A DNA stretch of 41,069 bases from JAVKFF01 sp040226215. GTDB lineage: Bacteria > Pseudomonadota > Alphaproteobacteria > DSM-16000 > Inquilinaceae. The position numbers and the translations under genes were made by a program. The DNA is taken from positions 1-41,069 of the forward strand of contig JAVKFF010000237.1 of assembly GCA_040226215.1 (NCBI GenBank). The letters run 5' to 3'. The notes under the pieces are model-generated. The model saw only the letters and a list, made by a program, of their open reading frames with translations. It was not told where the DNA came from and searched no databases. Shown one piece after another: positions 26,718-34,927 of this stretch (the first letter of the stretch is position 1; the number at the start of each line of letters is the position of its first letter).

Positions 26718-27851
26718 TCAGTTTGGCCCGAAGATCGAGAGGTCGCCGCGCATCTGGCCGTCGACGAACCGGCGATAGGGCAGGTTGTACGGCATATCCT
26801 CGATACCGGCCATGTCGCGCTCTATCGCCAGCACCGCCACGCTCACACCGTCGCCGGCGCTGGTGACGTAGACCGTGCCCGTGCCGGCGGTACGGTGCGC
26901 CTCGTGAAAGCCGGGCGAGCCGGGATCGTTCCACGCGGCCTCGATGGCGGCTGCCGCGTCGCTGGCGTCCTTGGCACTGTCATAGGCGAAGGCGGCGATC
27001 CCGTGGTCGGTCGTGCCGGTCGAGAGGTCGGCGAACAGGCCGACCCGCCAGCGCGGGATGCCGAGCTCGGCCGGCGGCGCCCCCGGCATCTCGACATCCG
27101 CCAGCTGCACCGGCAGGACCATGACATTGACCAGGCGCGTCTCGCCGAAGCGCTGATCGTCCAGGACGTCGAGCAGGGCGGACAGCGCCGGAAGGTCCGC
27201 CGCCGTCCGGTCCGGGCCGCCAACCACGCGGTCGATCAGCGGCCAGGCCGGCGCGTAGGACAGATAGGGGGCCTGGAGCGCGAGCCGGGAGGAGCGGCCG
27301 AGCCGGCCGCCGAAGGGATTGGCCGGGTTGAGGGCATCCAAGTTGATGCGCATGTCATCCTCGCCCCACCACAGCATGGTCCAGTCGCCCCGCTCCTCGG
27401 CGGTGTAGTCGTTGGCCTGCAGCGTCTCCGCCATCACGTCGAAATCCGCCGTCGACGCCATCTCGAGCAGCGAGATCTGGGCCGGCAGCGCGGCCCAGGT
27501 CAGGGAGCGGGCGATGTCCTGGGGTCCGAAGCCGATGAGCGGCTGCCACTGCCCGTCCAGACCGAGGCCGAAGCTGCTGGTCATTTCGTGGGGAAGGCCC
27601 ATCGCGCGCATGTAGTGGCCGACATAGCCGTCCTCGATCATTGCCTCCAGCATCATCTCGGCATCGCGGGCGACACCGACCCGTGCCGCGCCGATATCGG
27701 TGTAGTAGATGTCGGCCCATTCGCCGGTCTCGAACAGCTCGGCGGGGAGGTGGGCCAGCATCGCGCGAAGACCATCGCTGCGCTGCTGCGCGCCGGCTGC
27801 GGGAGTCAGGGCGAGACAGGCCGTGATCGTTGCGGCGAGGAGGGCTTTCAT
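26718..27851 (-). CDS. secreted protein of unknown function, full paralogue 2
   Basis: A 377-residue exported protein. Signal peptide MKALLAATITACLALTPAAG, cleavage near AGAQ. It shares with the 25276 protein the blocks EWADIYYTDI, YMRAMGLPHEM, LIGFGPQDIARSL, NPFGGRLGRSSRLAL, SYAPAWPLIDRVVGG, GLFADLSTG and IERDMAGIEDMPYNLPYRRF. The ATG at 27851 has GGGAG 7 nt upstream; a GTG one codon earlier is less likely. No cysteine pair, lipobox or catalytic signature is evident. It is the first gene of the minus-strand run to 22394 and is divergent from the MFS gene at 28174. Confidence 0.88.
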   Translation of the reverse strand: MKALLAATITACLALTPAAGAQQRSDGLRAMLAHLPAELFETGEWADIYYTDIGAARVGVARDAEMMLEAMIEDGYVGHYMRAMGLPHEMTSSFGLGLDGQWQPLIGFGPQDIARSLTWAALPAQISLLEMASTADFDVMAETLQANDYTAEERGDWTMLWWGEDDMRINLDALNPANPFGGRLGRSSRLALQAPYLSYAPAWPLIDRVVGGPDRTAADLPALSALLDVLDDQRFGETRLVNVMVLPVQLADVEMPGAPPAELGIPRWRVGLFADLSTGTTDHGIAAFAYDSAKDASDAAAAIEAAWNDPGSPGFHEAHRTAGTGTVYVTSAGDGVSVAVLAIERDMAGIEDMPYNLPYRRFVDGQMRGDLSIFGPN

Positions 27852-28173
27852 CACAATCTCCCGGGGGGCGGCTTCGAGGTGTCGATCGACCTTCGGAGCG
27901 GGGCGACCGTCGGGGGTTGGACGCTGTCAAGGTATGGCAGCACTGCGCGCGCCGGCAGTGGCGGTGCCTGCGAGCGTGCCAATACTAATCCAATAATCGA
28001 CGTGCCTCCACGATGTTGGCGCAACTTCGGGATGTCCCATCCGGGGCGCCTGAGATTTTCTTTCCGCCACGCCTTGCCCGACACCACTTCCCCGAGGCAC
28101 TGCCCCGCCACCACTGCCCCGACACCACTGCCCTGACACCACTGCCCTGACACCACCTCATCACCGGACATTC
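27852..28173. promoter_or_regulatory. divergent intergenic region with AT-rich patch and tandem repeat
   Basis: A 322-nt region between the divergent starts at 27851 and 28174. It contains an AT-richer stretch around 27979-27997 (AATACTAATCCAATAATC), a possible promoter core, and the 14-bp tandem repeat at 28081-28163. No gene or clear -35/-10 pair is supported. Confidence 0.45.
28081..28163. repeat. 14-bp tandem repeat upstream of MFS gene
   Basis: About six units of ACACCACTGCCCTG and variants. The cleanest copies are 28108-28121, 28122-28135 and 28136-28149, with degenerate ones at 28081-28107 and 28150-28163. The array ends 10 nt before the ATG at 28174, so it forms the translation leader. 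A purine-rich ribosome site is absent. Confidence 0.75.
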
Positions 28174-29406
28174 ATGCCAGCCGATACGACACTGTCAGCC
28201 GACCAGCGGTTCCCGGGACTGAGCGCGCTGGCATCGCGGCTGCTGTTCTTCTCGCTGCTGACCAATGGCATGGGCCAGTCCTTCCTGTTCGCCGTCTGGC
28301 CGCCGCTGGGCCGCGAGATCGGCTTCTCCGACATCCAGGTCGGCCTGGTGATCACCGCGACCGGCATCGTCTTCATGCTCGGCGCGCCGGTCTGGGGCCA
28401 GATCAGCGAGGTCTGGGGCCGGCGGCCGTCGATCGTCACCGGCCAGATCATCTTCGGCCTCACCACGGCCCTGTTCGCGATGGTGGTGAGCGGCCGGCAG
28501 GAAGGCATGTTCGCGGTCGGCGCCACCTTCGCCATGCTGGTGCTGCTGCGCGCCGGTTTCGCGGCGGGCGCCAGCGCCATCTTCCCCTCGGTGCAGGCCT
28601 ATATCGCCGATGTCAGCCCGCCGGAGCTGCGGGCGCGGAACCTGTCGATCATCGGCGCCTCCTTCGGCCTCGGCATGGTGGCCGGGCCGGCGGCGGCGAC
28701 GGCGCTGGCCGAGGTTTCGATCCTGGCGCCCTTCTACGGCATCGCCGTCGTCGCCCTGGTGATGGCCGTGCTGGTGCGCCAGTTCCTGCCGGTGCCGCCG
28801 CGCGTGGACCACCGCACGGCCTCGGGCGGGCCGCCGCTCAGCGTGCCGCTGCTGCGCCTGACGCCCTATTTCGTCATGGCCACGCTGTCCATGACCTCGC
28901 TGGCCCTGGTGCAGCAGGTCACCGGCTTCCGGGTGCAGGACCTGTTCGGCCTGTCGCCGCAGGAGGCGGCCTCGCAGGCCGGTGTGGCGCTGATCGTCAT
29001 GGCGGTGGCGCTGATCGTCGTGCAGATCGGGATCGTGCGCCGTTTCCGTGGCTCGCCCCTGATCCTGCTGCGCGTCGGCGCGCCGGCGATGGGGCTCGCC
29101 TTCGCCGGCATGGCGCTGACCGAGAGCTACGCCGCGCTGATCGCCTGCATGGGCCTGTTCGGCGCCGGCATCGGCCTGACCATTCCCGGCTTCGTCGCCA
29201 GCGCCTCGGTCGATGCCGGCCCGGCCCAGCAGGGCCGCGTCGCCGGCCTGCTCGGCTCCTTCCAGGCGCTGGGCTTCGTCATCGGCCCGGTCTCCGGCGC
29301 CAGCCTCTACCAGGCCCTGCCGGTGGCACCGTACTTGATGGGCGCCGCGGTCGCCGCCATCATCGCCCTGCTCGGCTGGACCAAGCGGCTGGAACGCCGG
29401 CTGTAG
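28174..29406 (+). CDS. MFS transporter
   Basis: A 410-residue major facilitator protein with about twelve hydrophobic segments. Motif A is GAPVWGQISEVWGRRPSIVT after helix 2. Helix 4-5 residues LLRAGFAAGASAIFPSVQAY and the motif C-like SFGLGMVAGPAAATAL are typical of drug:proton antiporters of the DHA1/TetA-like group. It is an inner-membrane exporter; substrate unknown. The ATG is directly preceded by a 14-bp tandem repeat with no obvious ribosome site. It converges with the DUF1674 gene across an inverted-repeat element. Confidence 0.9.
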   Translation: MPADTTLSADQRFPGLSALASRLLFFSLLTNGMGQSFLFAVWPPLGREIGFSDIQVGLVITATGIVFMLGAPVWGQISEVWGRRPSIVTGQIIFGLTTALFAMVVSGRQEGMFAVGATFAMLVLLRAGFAAGASAIFPSVQAYIADVSPPELRARNLSIIGASFGLGMVAGPAAATALAEVSILAPFYGIAVVALVMAVLVRQFLPVPPRVDHRTASGGPPLSVPLLRLTPYFVMATLSMTSLALVQQVTGFRVQDLFGLSPQEAASQAGVALIVMAVALIVVQIGIVRRFRGSPLILLRVGAPAMGLAFAGMALTESYAALIACMGLFGAGIGLTIPGFVASASVDAGPAQQGRVAGLLGSFQALGFVIGPVSGASLYQALPVAPYLMGAAVAAIIALLGWTKRLERRL

Positions 29407-29431
29407 GGGCGGGAGAGGACGCAAGGGCGGA

Positions 29432-29600
29432 GAAGACGGGCGGGAGGTCCCGGGTCTGCGAAGCGGCACTTCGCGCCGCATCGCGCACGGGACGACGGTG
29501 AAGTCATATTTTCAATTGCAGTATCAATAATTTGCGTCGTCCCGGATGCGGTGCAGCACGCAGTGATGCGCCGCTGATCCGGGACCGGCTGCCCGTCTTC
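29432..29600. repeat. long inverted-repeat element, copy 1
   Basis: A ~169-bp element whose ends are perfect inverted repeats (GAAGACGGGC at 29432-29441, GCCCGTCTTC at 29591-29600). The arms extend inwards for about 70 nt with few mismatches around an AT-rich centre (29503-29533). It is highly similar to the element at 38735-38896 and lies in the convergent gap between the MFS and DUF1674 genes. It could terminate both transcripts. Confidence 0.85.
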
Positions 29601-29614
29601 GCCGACACCCCGCC

Positions 29615-29818
29615 TCAGAAATCCGTGCAGCGCCCGCCGACCTCCCAGTCGCCGAAGCGGGTCGGCTCCGGGGCGTCCTTGCCGCCGATCTCGCCGGGCT
29701 TCTGGGGTGCCGGGTCCATCGGCGCGCCGGTGCGGCTGTCGGCCCGTTCGCGCCGGCGTGCCCGCTCGTCGGGCGTCAGCCTGTCGGCTGCGGTCCCATG
29801 TCCATCGTTTGCGCTCAT
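29615..29818 (-). CDS. DUF1674 protein, succinate dehydrogenase assembly factor 4-like
   Basis: A 67-residue protein starting MSANDGHGTAADRLTPDERA. The C-terminal PTRFGDWEVGGRCTDF is the DUF1674 signature, shared with mitochondrial SDHAF4, which binds the flavinylated SdhA subunit during complex II assembly. The N-terminal half is charged and probably disordered. The start at 29818 is the only ATG giving the family length. It is divergent from htpX, with starts about 95 nt apart, and converges with the MFS gene across the inverted-repeat element. Confidence 0.9.
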   Translation of the reverse strand: MSANDGHGTAADRLTPDERARRRERADSRTGAPMDPAPQKPGEIGGKDAPEPTRFGDWEVGGRCTDF

Positions 29819-29911
29819 CCCCCTGATATGGCGCGGTACCGGGCGCGGGTCCAGACCTTGCGGCGAGGTGGCGCCACGCCCAAATCCATGGCCGTTCTCA
29901 AATGTCCCTGA

Positions 29912-30793
29912 ATGGAGCGAATGTACGCGATGGGCATGGTTCGCACGGCCCTGCTGATGGCGGCGCTGACGGCGCTGTTCCTGGGTGTAGGCTATCTGAT
30001 CGGCGGCTTGGCCGGCGCGCTGATCGCGCTCACCATCGCCGCCGGCATCAATCTCTATGCCTACTGGAATTCCGACAAGGCGGTGCTCGCCATGTACGGC
30101 GCCCAGCCGGTCGACCAGCGCAGCGCGCCCGACCTCGTCGGCCTGGTGGGCCAGCTCGCCCGGCGGGCGGAACTGCCGATGCCGCGGGTCTACCTCATCA
30201 ACCAGGACCAGCCCAACGCCTTCGCCACCGGGCGCAACCCGGAGAACGCGGCAGTGGCGGTGACCAGCGGCCTGATGCGCCGGCTCTCGACCGAGGAGCT
30301 GGCCGGCGTGCTGGCGCACGAACTCGCCCACATCAAGAGCCGCGACACGCTGATCATGACGATCACCGCGACCATCGCCGGCGCCATCTCGTTCCTCGCC
30401 AATTTCGCCCTGTTCTTCGGCGGCAGCCGCGACAACCCGCTCGGCATCGTCGGCGCCATCGCCATGATGATCTTCGCGCCGCTGGCCGCGGTACTGGTGC
30501 AGATGGCGATCTCCCGGGCGCGCGAATACGAGGCCGACCGGATCGGCGCGGAGATCTGCGGCCGGCCGCTCTGGCTCGCCTCCGCACTGGGCCGGATCGA
30601 GGCGCACACCCGCACGATCGACAACGTGCCGGCGGAGCGCCACCCGGCGACCGCCCACATGTTCATCATCAACCCGCTGCACGCCCACGCGGTGGACGGG
30701 CTGTTCCGCACCCACCCGCCGACCCGGGAGCGTGTCGCCCGGCTGAAGGCCATGGTCGGCGGCAGAAGCGCCCAGGGCGGCCCCTGGGGCTGA
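29912..30793 (+). CDS. htpX: HtpX-type membrane zinc protease
   Basis: About 293 residues. Two N-terminal helices (TALLMAALTALFLGVGYLIG and GALIALTIAAGINLYAY), the zinc motif HELAH in VLAHELAHIKSRDTLIM (residue ~135), two more helices (150-200) and the third ligand Glu in EYEADRIGAE match HtpX/M48B. It degrades misfolded inner-membrane proteins, facing the cytosol. ATGs at 29912, 29921, 29930 and 29936 are all in frame; homologues begin close to MxxxRTAxL, so the true start may be 29930 and the protein about 287 residues. A GGAG at 29914-29917 fits either of the later two best. Confidence 0.95.
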   Translation: MERMYAMGMVRTALLMAALTALFLGVGYLIGGLAGALIALTIAAGINLYAYWNSDKAVLAMYGAQPVDQRSAPDLVGLVGQLARRAELPMPRVYLINQDQPNAFATGRNPENAAVAVTSGLMRRLSTEELAGVLAHELAHIKSRDTLIMTITATIAGAISFLANFALFFGGSRDNPLGIVGAIAMMIFAPLAAVLVQMAISRAREYEADRIGAEICGRPLWLASALGRIEAHTRTIDNVPAERHPATAHMFIINPLHAHAVDGLFRTHPPTRERVARLKAMVGGRSAQGGPWG

Positions 30794-30877
30794 GCCGGCG
30801 CACGGAGACGCAGCCGGCGCCTTCAACCTCGACCGCACGCCTCCGCCCTCCACCTCGGTCGTACGCGCCCCGTTCCA

Positions 30878-30929
30878 TGCAACATAATGCATAAATCGGC
30901 TTGACCTTGCCATCTGATGCATTATTGTT
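30878..30929 (+). promoter_or_regulatory. boxCB promoter with TGCA-N6-TGCA operator
   Basis: TGCAACATAATGCA at 30878-30891 is an exact TGCA-N6-TGCA site, the operator pattern described for the BzdR/BoxR benzoyl-CoA-responsive repressors. A second inverted half (ATGCATTATTGTT, 30917-30929) mirrors AACATAATGCAT (30881-30892). Between them lies a -35-like TTGACC (30901-30906), and TATTGT (30923-30928) is a possible -10 with 16-nt spacing. The right half overlaps the -10, as expected for a repressor. The boxC start is about 95 nt downstream. Confidence 0.6.
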
Positions 30930-31025
30930 CCGCAACAAACGAACTCGGGAGAAGTCCGTGCGGGACGGCGTCGGATGGTATCATCCCCGCCCCCGGACAA
31001 GCGGACAGCGGAAGGGCGCGACACC

Positions 31026-32675
31026 ATGATCACCTTCGATCGTCATCCGGACACCTACCGACACTGGTCGCTCGCCGTCGACGGCGAGGTGGCGACCCTG
31101 ACCCTCGACGTGGACGAGGCGGGCGGCCTGAAGCCGGGCTACGAGCTGAAGCTGAACTCCTACGACCTCGGCGTCGACATGGAGCTGCACGACGCGGTGC
31201 AGCGCATCCGCTTCGAGCATCCGGCGGTGAAGAGCGTGGTCCTGACCTCCGGCAAGGAGCGCATGTTCTGCGCCGGGGCGAACATCTACATGCTGGGCAC
31301 CTCCAGCCATGCCTGGAAGGTGAATTTCTGCAAGTTCACCAACGAGACGCGCAACGGGCTGGAGGATTCCAGCCGCCATTCCGGCCTGAAATTCATCGCC
31401 GCGGTCAACGGCACCTGTGCCGGCGGCGGCTACGAGGTGGCGCTGGCCTGCGACGAGATCCTGATGACCAACGACCGCTCCTCGGCGGTCAGCCTGCCCG
31501 AGGTGCCGCTGCTGGGCGTGCTGCCGGGCACCGGCGGCCTGACGCGGGTGGTCGACAAGCGCCATGTGCGCCGCGACATCGCCGACATCTTCTGCACCAA
31601 TGCCGACGGCGTGCGCGCCGACCGCGCCAAGGAATGGGGGCTGATCGACGACCTCGCCCCGCCCAGCCAGTTCGAGGAGCTGGTCAGGACAAGGGCCCTG
31701 GAACTGGCCAGGGGGTCGTCCCGGCCGAAGGACGCCAAGGGCGTTACCCTGACGCCGCTGAAGCGCGAGATCACCGACGACGCCATCACCTACGACCACG
31801 TCGCGGTCGAAGTGGACAAGGGCGGCCGGCACGCCACCATCACCATCAAGGGACCGGAGGGCGACCAGCCGGACGACATCGCCGGCATCGAGGCCGCGGG
31901 TGTCGACTGGTGGCCGCTGGCCATGGCCCGGCAGCTCGACGACGCCATCCTGCTGCTGCGGCTCAACCTGCTCGATGTCGGGCTCCTGGTCTTCCGCACC
32001 CAGGGCGACATCGATGCCGTTCTGGCCGCCGACAAGGTGCTGGACGCCAATCGCGAACACTGGTTCGTCAACGAGACCATCGGCATGATCCGCCGCACCT
32101 TGGCCCGGCTCGACGTCTCCTCGCGCTCGCTCTACGCGCTGGTCGACGAGGGCAGCTGCTTCGCCGGCACGCTGGCGGAGATCCTGTTCGCCGCCGACCG
32201 CTCCTACATGCTGGAGCTGCCCGATGCCGGCGAGGGCGAGGCGGTGCCGGAAATCGCGCTCAGCGCCATGAATTTCGGCAGCTATCCCATGGTCAACCAC
32301 CTGTCGCGCCTGGCCACCCGCTTCAACGAGGACGAGGCGGAGCTGTCGCGCCTCAGGACCCGCAACGCCCAGCGCCTGGACGCCGAGGCGGCGATGGAGG
32401 CGGGGCTGGTGACCGTGACGCCCGACGATCTCGACTGGGAGGACGAGATCCGCCTGGCCATCGAGGAGCGGGCCGGCCTGTCGCCCGATGCCCTGACCGG
32501 CATGGAGGCATCGCTGCGCTTCGCCGGCCGCGAGACCATGGAAACCAAGATCTTCGGCCGCCTGTCGGCCTGGCAGAACTGGATATTCAACCGCCCCAAC
32601 GCCGTCGGCGAAAAGGGTGCGCTCAAGCTGTTCGGCTCGGGCAGCAAGGCGCAATTCGACTGGGAGAGGGTATAA
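31026..32675 (+). CDS. boxC: 2,3-epoxybenzoyl-CoA dihydrolase / benzoyl-CoA-dihydrodiol lyase
   Basis: A 549-residue crotonase-superfamily protein with two crotonase-like halves, the length and architecture of BoxC. The N-terminal half has SGKERMFCAGANIYMLG and NGTCAGGGYEVALACDE, the CoA/oxyanion-hole segments. The C-terminal third (NAVGEKGALKLFGSGSKAQF) is BoxC-specific. It hydrolytically opens the epoxide ring made by BoxB, releasing formate and 3,4-dehydroadipyl-CoA semialdehyde. I use the ATG at 31026, with GGAAGG about 9 nt upstream, rather than 30975. It is followed 4 nt later by boxB. The region upstream carries a BoxR-type site. Confidence 0.95.
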   Translation: MITFDRHPDTYRHWSLAVDGEVATLTLDVDEAGGLKPGYELKLNSYDLGVDMELHDAVQRIRFEHPAVKSVVLTSGKERMFCAGANIYMLGTSSHAWKVNFCKFTNETRNGLEDSSRHSGLKFIAAVNGTCAGGGYEVALACDEILMTNDRSSAVSLPEVPLLGVLPGTGGLTRVVDKRHVRRDIADIFCTNADGVRADRAKEWGLIDDLAPPSQFEELVRTRALELARGSSRPKDAKGVTLTPLKREITDDAITYDHVAVEVDKGGRHATITIKGPEGDQPDDIAGIEAAGVDWWPLAMARQLDDAILLLRLNLLDVGLLVFRTQGDIDAVLAADKVLDANREHWFVNETIGMIRRTLARLDVSSRSLYALVDEGSCFAGTLAEILFAADRSYMLELPDAGEGEAVPEIALSAMNFGSYPMVNHLSRLATRFNEDEAELSRLRTRNAQRLDAEAAMEAGLVTVTPDDLDWEDEIRLAIEERAGLSPDALTGMEASLRFAGRETMETKIFGRLSAWQNWIFNRPNAVGEKGALKLFGSGSKAQFDWERV

Positions 32676-32679
32676 CGTC

Positions 32680-34107
32680 ATGACCGCGCTGAACTACCGC
32701 GACCGCATTCCCAACAATGTCGATCTCGGCAACAACCGGACCCTGCAGCGGGCGCTCGAGCACTGGCAGCCCAAGTTCCTGCAGTGGTGGGGCGATCTCG
32801 GCCCGGCCGGCTTCCAGGCCGCCGACGTCTACCTGCGCACCGCCACCTCGGTCGACGCCAAGGGCTGGGCCACCTATGGCAAGGTGAAGATGCCCGATTA
32901 CCGCTGGGGGATCTTCCTGGCCGACCAGGACCCCGACCGCAAGATCGGCTTCGGCGACTTCATGGGTCAGCCCGCCTGGCAGCAGGTGCCGGGCGATTTC
33001 CGCTCCACCCTGCGCCGGCTGATCGTCACCCAGGGCGACACCGAGCCCGCCTCGGTCGAGCAGCAGCGCATGCTGGGCCAGACCTGCCCCTCGCTCTACG
33101 ATTTGCGCAACCTGTTCCAGGTCAATGTCGAGGAAGGCCGGCATCTCTGGGCCATGGTCTACCTGCTCCACGCCTATTTCGGCCGCGACGGCCGCGAGGA
33201 GGCGGAGGAGCTGCTGTCGCGCCATTCCGGCGACGCCGACAATCCGCGCATCCTGGGCACCTTCAACGAGCCGATCGACGACTGGCTCAGCTTCTTCATG
33301 TTCACCTATTTCACCGACCGCGACGGCAAGTTCCAGCTCAAGAGCCTGGCGGAGAGCGGCTTCGACCCGCTGGCCCGGACCTGCCAGTTCATGCTGACGG
33401 AGGAGGCGCACCACATGTTCGTCGGCGAGACCGGCATCGGCCGCGTCATCCGCCGCACGCTGGAGGTGATGAAGGCGATGGGCACGGAGGATCCCGAGGC
33501 GATCCGTCGCGGCGGCGCCATCGACCTGCCGCTCCTGCAGAAGTACATGAACTTCTGGTTCTCCTCGGCCCTCGACCTGTTCGGTTCGGAGGTCTCCTCA
33601 AACGCCGCCACGGTGTTCGCCAACGGCCTGAAGGGCCGGCCGGACGAGACAAGGTTCGCCGACCACGTGGAGGCCGACAGCAGCTACGAGATGGCCGAGC
33701 CCGACGGCAATGGCGGCATCAAGGTGGAATCGATCCCCATGCGCAACGCCATGAACGAGATCACCCGCCAGGCCTATATCAAGGACTGCGAGGTCGGCCT
33801 GAAGCGCTGGAACCGGTTGATCGCCAAGGCCGGCTACGACTTCGAGCTGACCCTGCCGTCGTCGCGCTTCCGCCGCTCGATCGGTGCCTGGGCCGGCTTC
33901 ACCACCAGCCCGGACGGCACGCCGGTCAGCCGCGAGGAATACGACGCCAGGATCGCCGGCTGGGTGCCGACCGAGGAGGACAAGGGCTTCGTGAAGAGCC
34001 TGATGCGCTCGGTCACCGAGGTCGGCAAGATGGCCTCCTGGATCGCCCCGCCGGACCGCGGCATCAACAACCTGCCGGTCGAGTACGAATACGTGCACCT
34101 GAGCTAG
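32680..34107 (+). CDS. boxB: benzoyl-CoA 2,3-epoxidase, di-iron subunit
   Basis: A 475-residue protein matching BoxB in length. Two ExxH di-iron ligand motifs are seen, in VNVEEGRHLWAM (Glu152/His155) and MLTEEAHHMF (Glu241-His245), with an earlier ligand expected in the TEPASVEQQR helix. Together they build the class I di-iron centre that epoxidises the CoA-bound aromatic ring with O2. It needs electrons from NADPH through BoxA, which is not in this window. The start at 32680 is 4 nt after boxC. Confidence 0.95.
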   Translation: MTALNYRDRIPNNVDLGNNRTLQRALEHWQPKFLQWWGDLGPAGFQAADVYLRTATSVDAKGWATYGKVKMPDYRWGIFLADQDPDRKIGFGDFMGQPAWQQVPGDFRSTLRRLIVTQGDTEPASVEQQRMLGQTCPSLYDLRNLFQVNVEEGRHLWAMVYLLHAYFGRDGREEAEELLSRHSGDADNPRILGTFNEPIDDWLSFFMFTYFTDRDGKFQLKSLAESGFDPLARTCQFMLTEEAHHMFVGETGIGRVIRRTLEVMKAMGTEDPEAIRRGGAIDLPLLQKYMNFWFSSALDLFGSEVSSNAATVFANGLKGRPDETRFADHVEADSSYEMAEPDGNGGIKVESIPMRNAMNEITRQAYIKDCEVGLKRWNRLIAKAGYDFELTLPSSRFRRSIGAWAGFTTSPDGTPVSREEYDARIAGWVPTEEDKGFVKSLMRSVTEVGKMASWIAPPDRGINNLPVEYEYVHLS

Positions 34108-34118
34108 GAAGAGGGGCA

Positions 34119-34161
34119 CCGGTCGGTCGCGGACGGAAGCGGGGCGCCGATCGGCGACCGG
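34119..34161 (+). terminator. weak candidate hairpin after boxB
   Basis: CCGGTCG (34119-34125) can pair with CGACCGG (34155-34161), and the loop can form smaller GC stems. There is no T-run. It lies just after the boxB stop and before the convergent small secreted gene, so it could end either transcript. Confidence 0.3.
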
Positions 34162-34197
34162 CGGCCCCACCCCTTCAATCGGCTGCTGTCCCGGAGC

Positions 34198-34404
34198 TCA
34201 GAAGCCGCCGATCCAGCTCCAGCCATCGTCATCATACTGATAGATGTACATGCCGCCATTCAGATGGACCAGACAGGTCAGTGCGCCGCTGATCGTATGG
34301 CTGAAACAGTGATTTCCCCCGCCGGCCTGATAGGCTTGTGCCGTACCGAGTGATCCCAGCGTCAGCGCTGATGCGAGCGCGGTAACGACTGCAATTTTCT
34401 TCAT
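34198..34404 (-). CDS. small secreted protein (68 aa)
   Basis: A 68-residue protein with a clear signal peptide, MKKIAVVTALASALTLGSLG, cleavage near AQA. The ~44-residue mature part is Gly-, aromatic- and Asp-rich (YIYQYDDDGWSWIGGF at the C-terminus) with two Cys (NHCFSH, LTCLV) that could form a disulfide. GGGAGGAAGGGG lies 1-2 nt before the ATG at 34404, a very strong ribosome site, though close. The upstream region (34420-34560) is much more AT-rich than its surroundings. No family recognised. Confidence 0.72.
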   Translation of the reverse strand: MKKIAVVTALASALTLGSLGTAQAYQAGGGNHCFSHTISGALTCLVHLNGGMYIYQYDDDGWSWIGGF

Positions 34405-34551
34405 GCCCCTTCCTCCCAAGGTGAAGAGGCTTTTTCGGTACGTTTTTAGGGAAAGTCAACAAATGTTAGCAAATATTCCTCTTTTATTCTACTTATAAAG
34501 TCATAGTCATGAGAACTTATCGAAATTCGAGTATTTTTCAATTTTGGCTTT

Positions 34552-34722
34552 CTACTCGTCAGTGTCGGTGCACTTTCCGTCGATCACGAATGCCGGTCGA
34601 ATGGTCAGCTGCTCGGCGGTCAATTTCCCGGACGGCGGTTCAGCGGGGTCGGCGGCAGTGGCCGCCCAGCCCGTCGACATCGTCAGGATGACGGCAACCA
34701 TGCCTGAAAGGAGCGCCCGCAT
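34552..34722 (-). CDS. small secreted protein (56 aa)
   Basis: A 56-residue reading with signal peptide MRALLSGMVAVILTMSTGWA, cleavage near ATA. The mature part (about 34 residues) is ADPAEPPSGKLTAEQLTIRP followed by a tail containing a single Cys (DGKCTD). A purine run (GGGGGGG) precedes the ATG by 5 nt. It overlaps the 3' part of the next secreted gene as currently read; a one-base change in the G7 tract would remove that overlap. No family recognised. Existence as a protein is inferred from signal peptide and frame. Confidence 0.55.
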   Translation of the reverse strand: MRALLSGMVAVILTMSTGWAATAADPAEPPSGKLTAEQLTIRPAFVIDGKCTDTDE

Positions 34723-34927
34723 TGTCAGCCCCCCCATCGGTATAGCGGCCGTAGAAGGTGTCCTCGCCCGTCGTGGAGTCGGTCGGCTGCTGCGTGGACT
34801 GGCAATTCTGCGTTTGCGCGCCGCTGGGGCAGGTCGTTGTGGGGGTTTGCGTCTCCTGTCCACCCTGCGTCTGTGCGAATGCGACGCCCGGCAATGCCAG
34901 GATGGCCGCGATGGCTGCGATGCGCAT
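34640..34927 (-). CDS. small secreted protein with TFYGRYTD motif
   Basis: Signal peptide MRIAAIAAILALPGVAFAQ, then a Thr/Gln-rich stretch with two Cys (TTTCPSGAQTQNCQ) and GEDTFYGRYTDGG. As read the protein is 95 residues and its tail after GG (ADNAGAPFRHGC) overlaps the next gene by 83 nt. The paralogue at 35031-35207 stops two residues after TFYGRYTD. A G7 tract right after GRYTD (around 34728-34734) with one more or two fewer G would bring in a TGA there, so the natural protein is probably about 68 residues. GGAGG lies 5 nt before the ATG at 34927. Confidence 0.65.
   Translation of the reverse strand: MRIAAIAAILALPGVAFAQTQGGQETQTPTTTCPSGAQTQNCQSTQQPTDSTTGEDTFYGRYTDGGADNAGAPFRHGCRHPDDVDGLGGHCRRPR

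Noticed and set aside
29532..29957. 141-codon plus-strand frame across the DUF1674 gene
   Set aside because: Antisense to DUF1674, which has the conserved C-terminal signature; the plus-strand product has no recognisable features.
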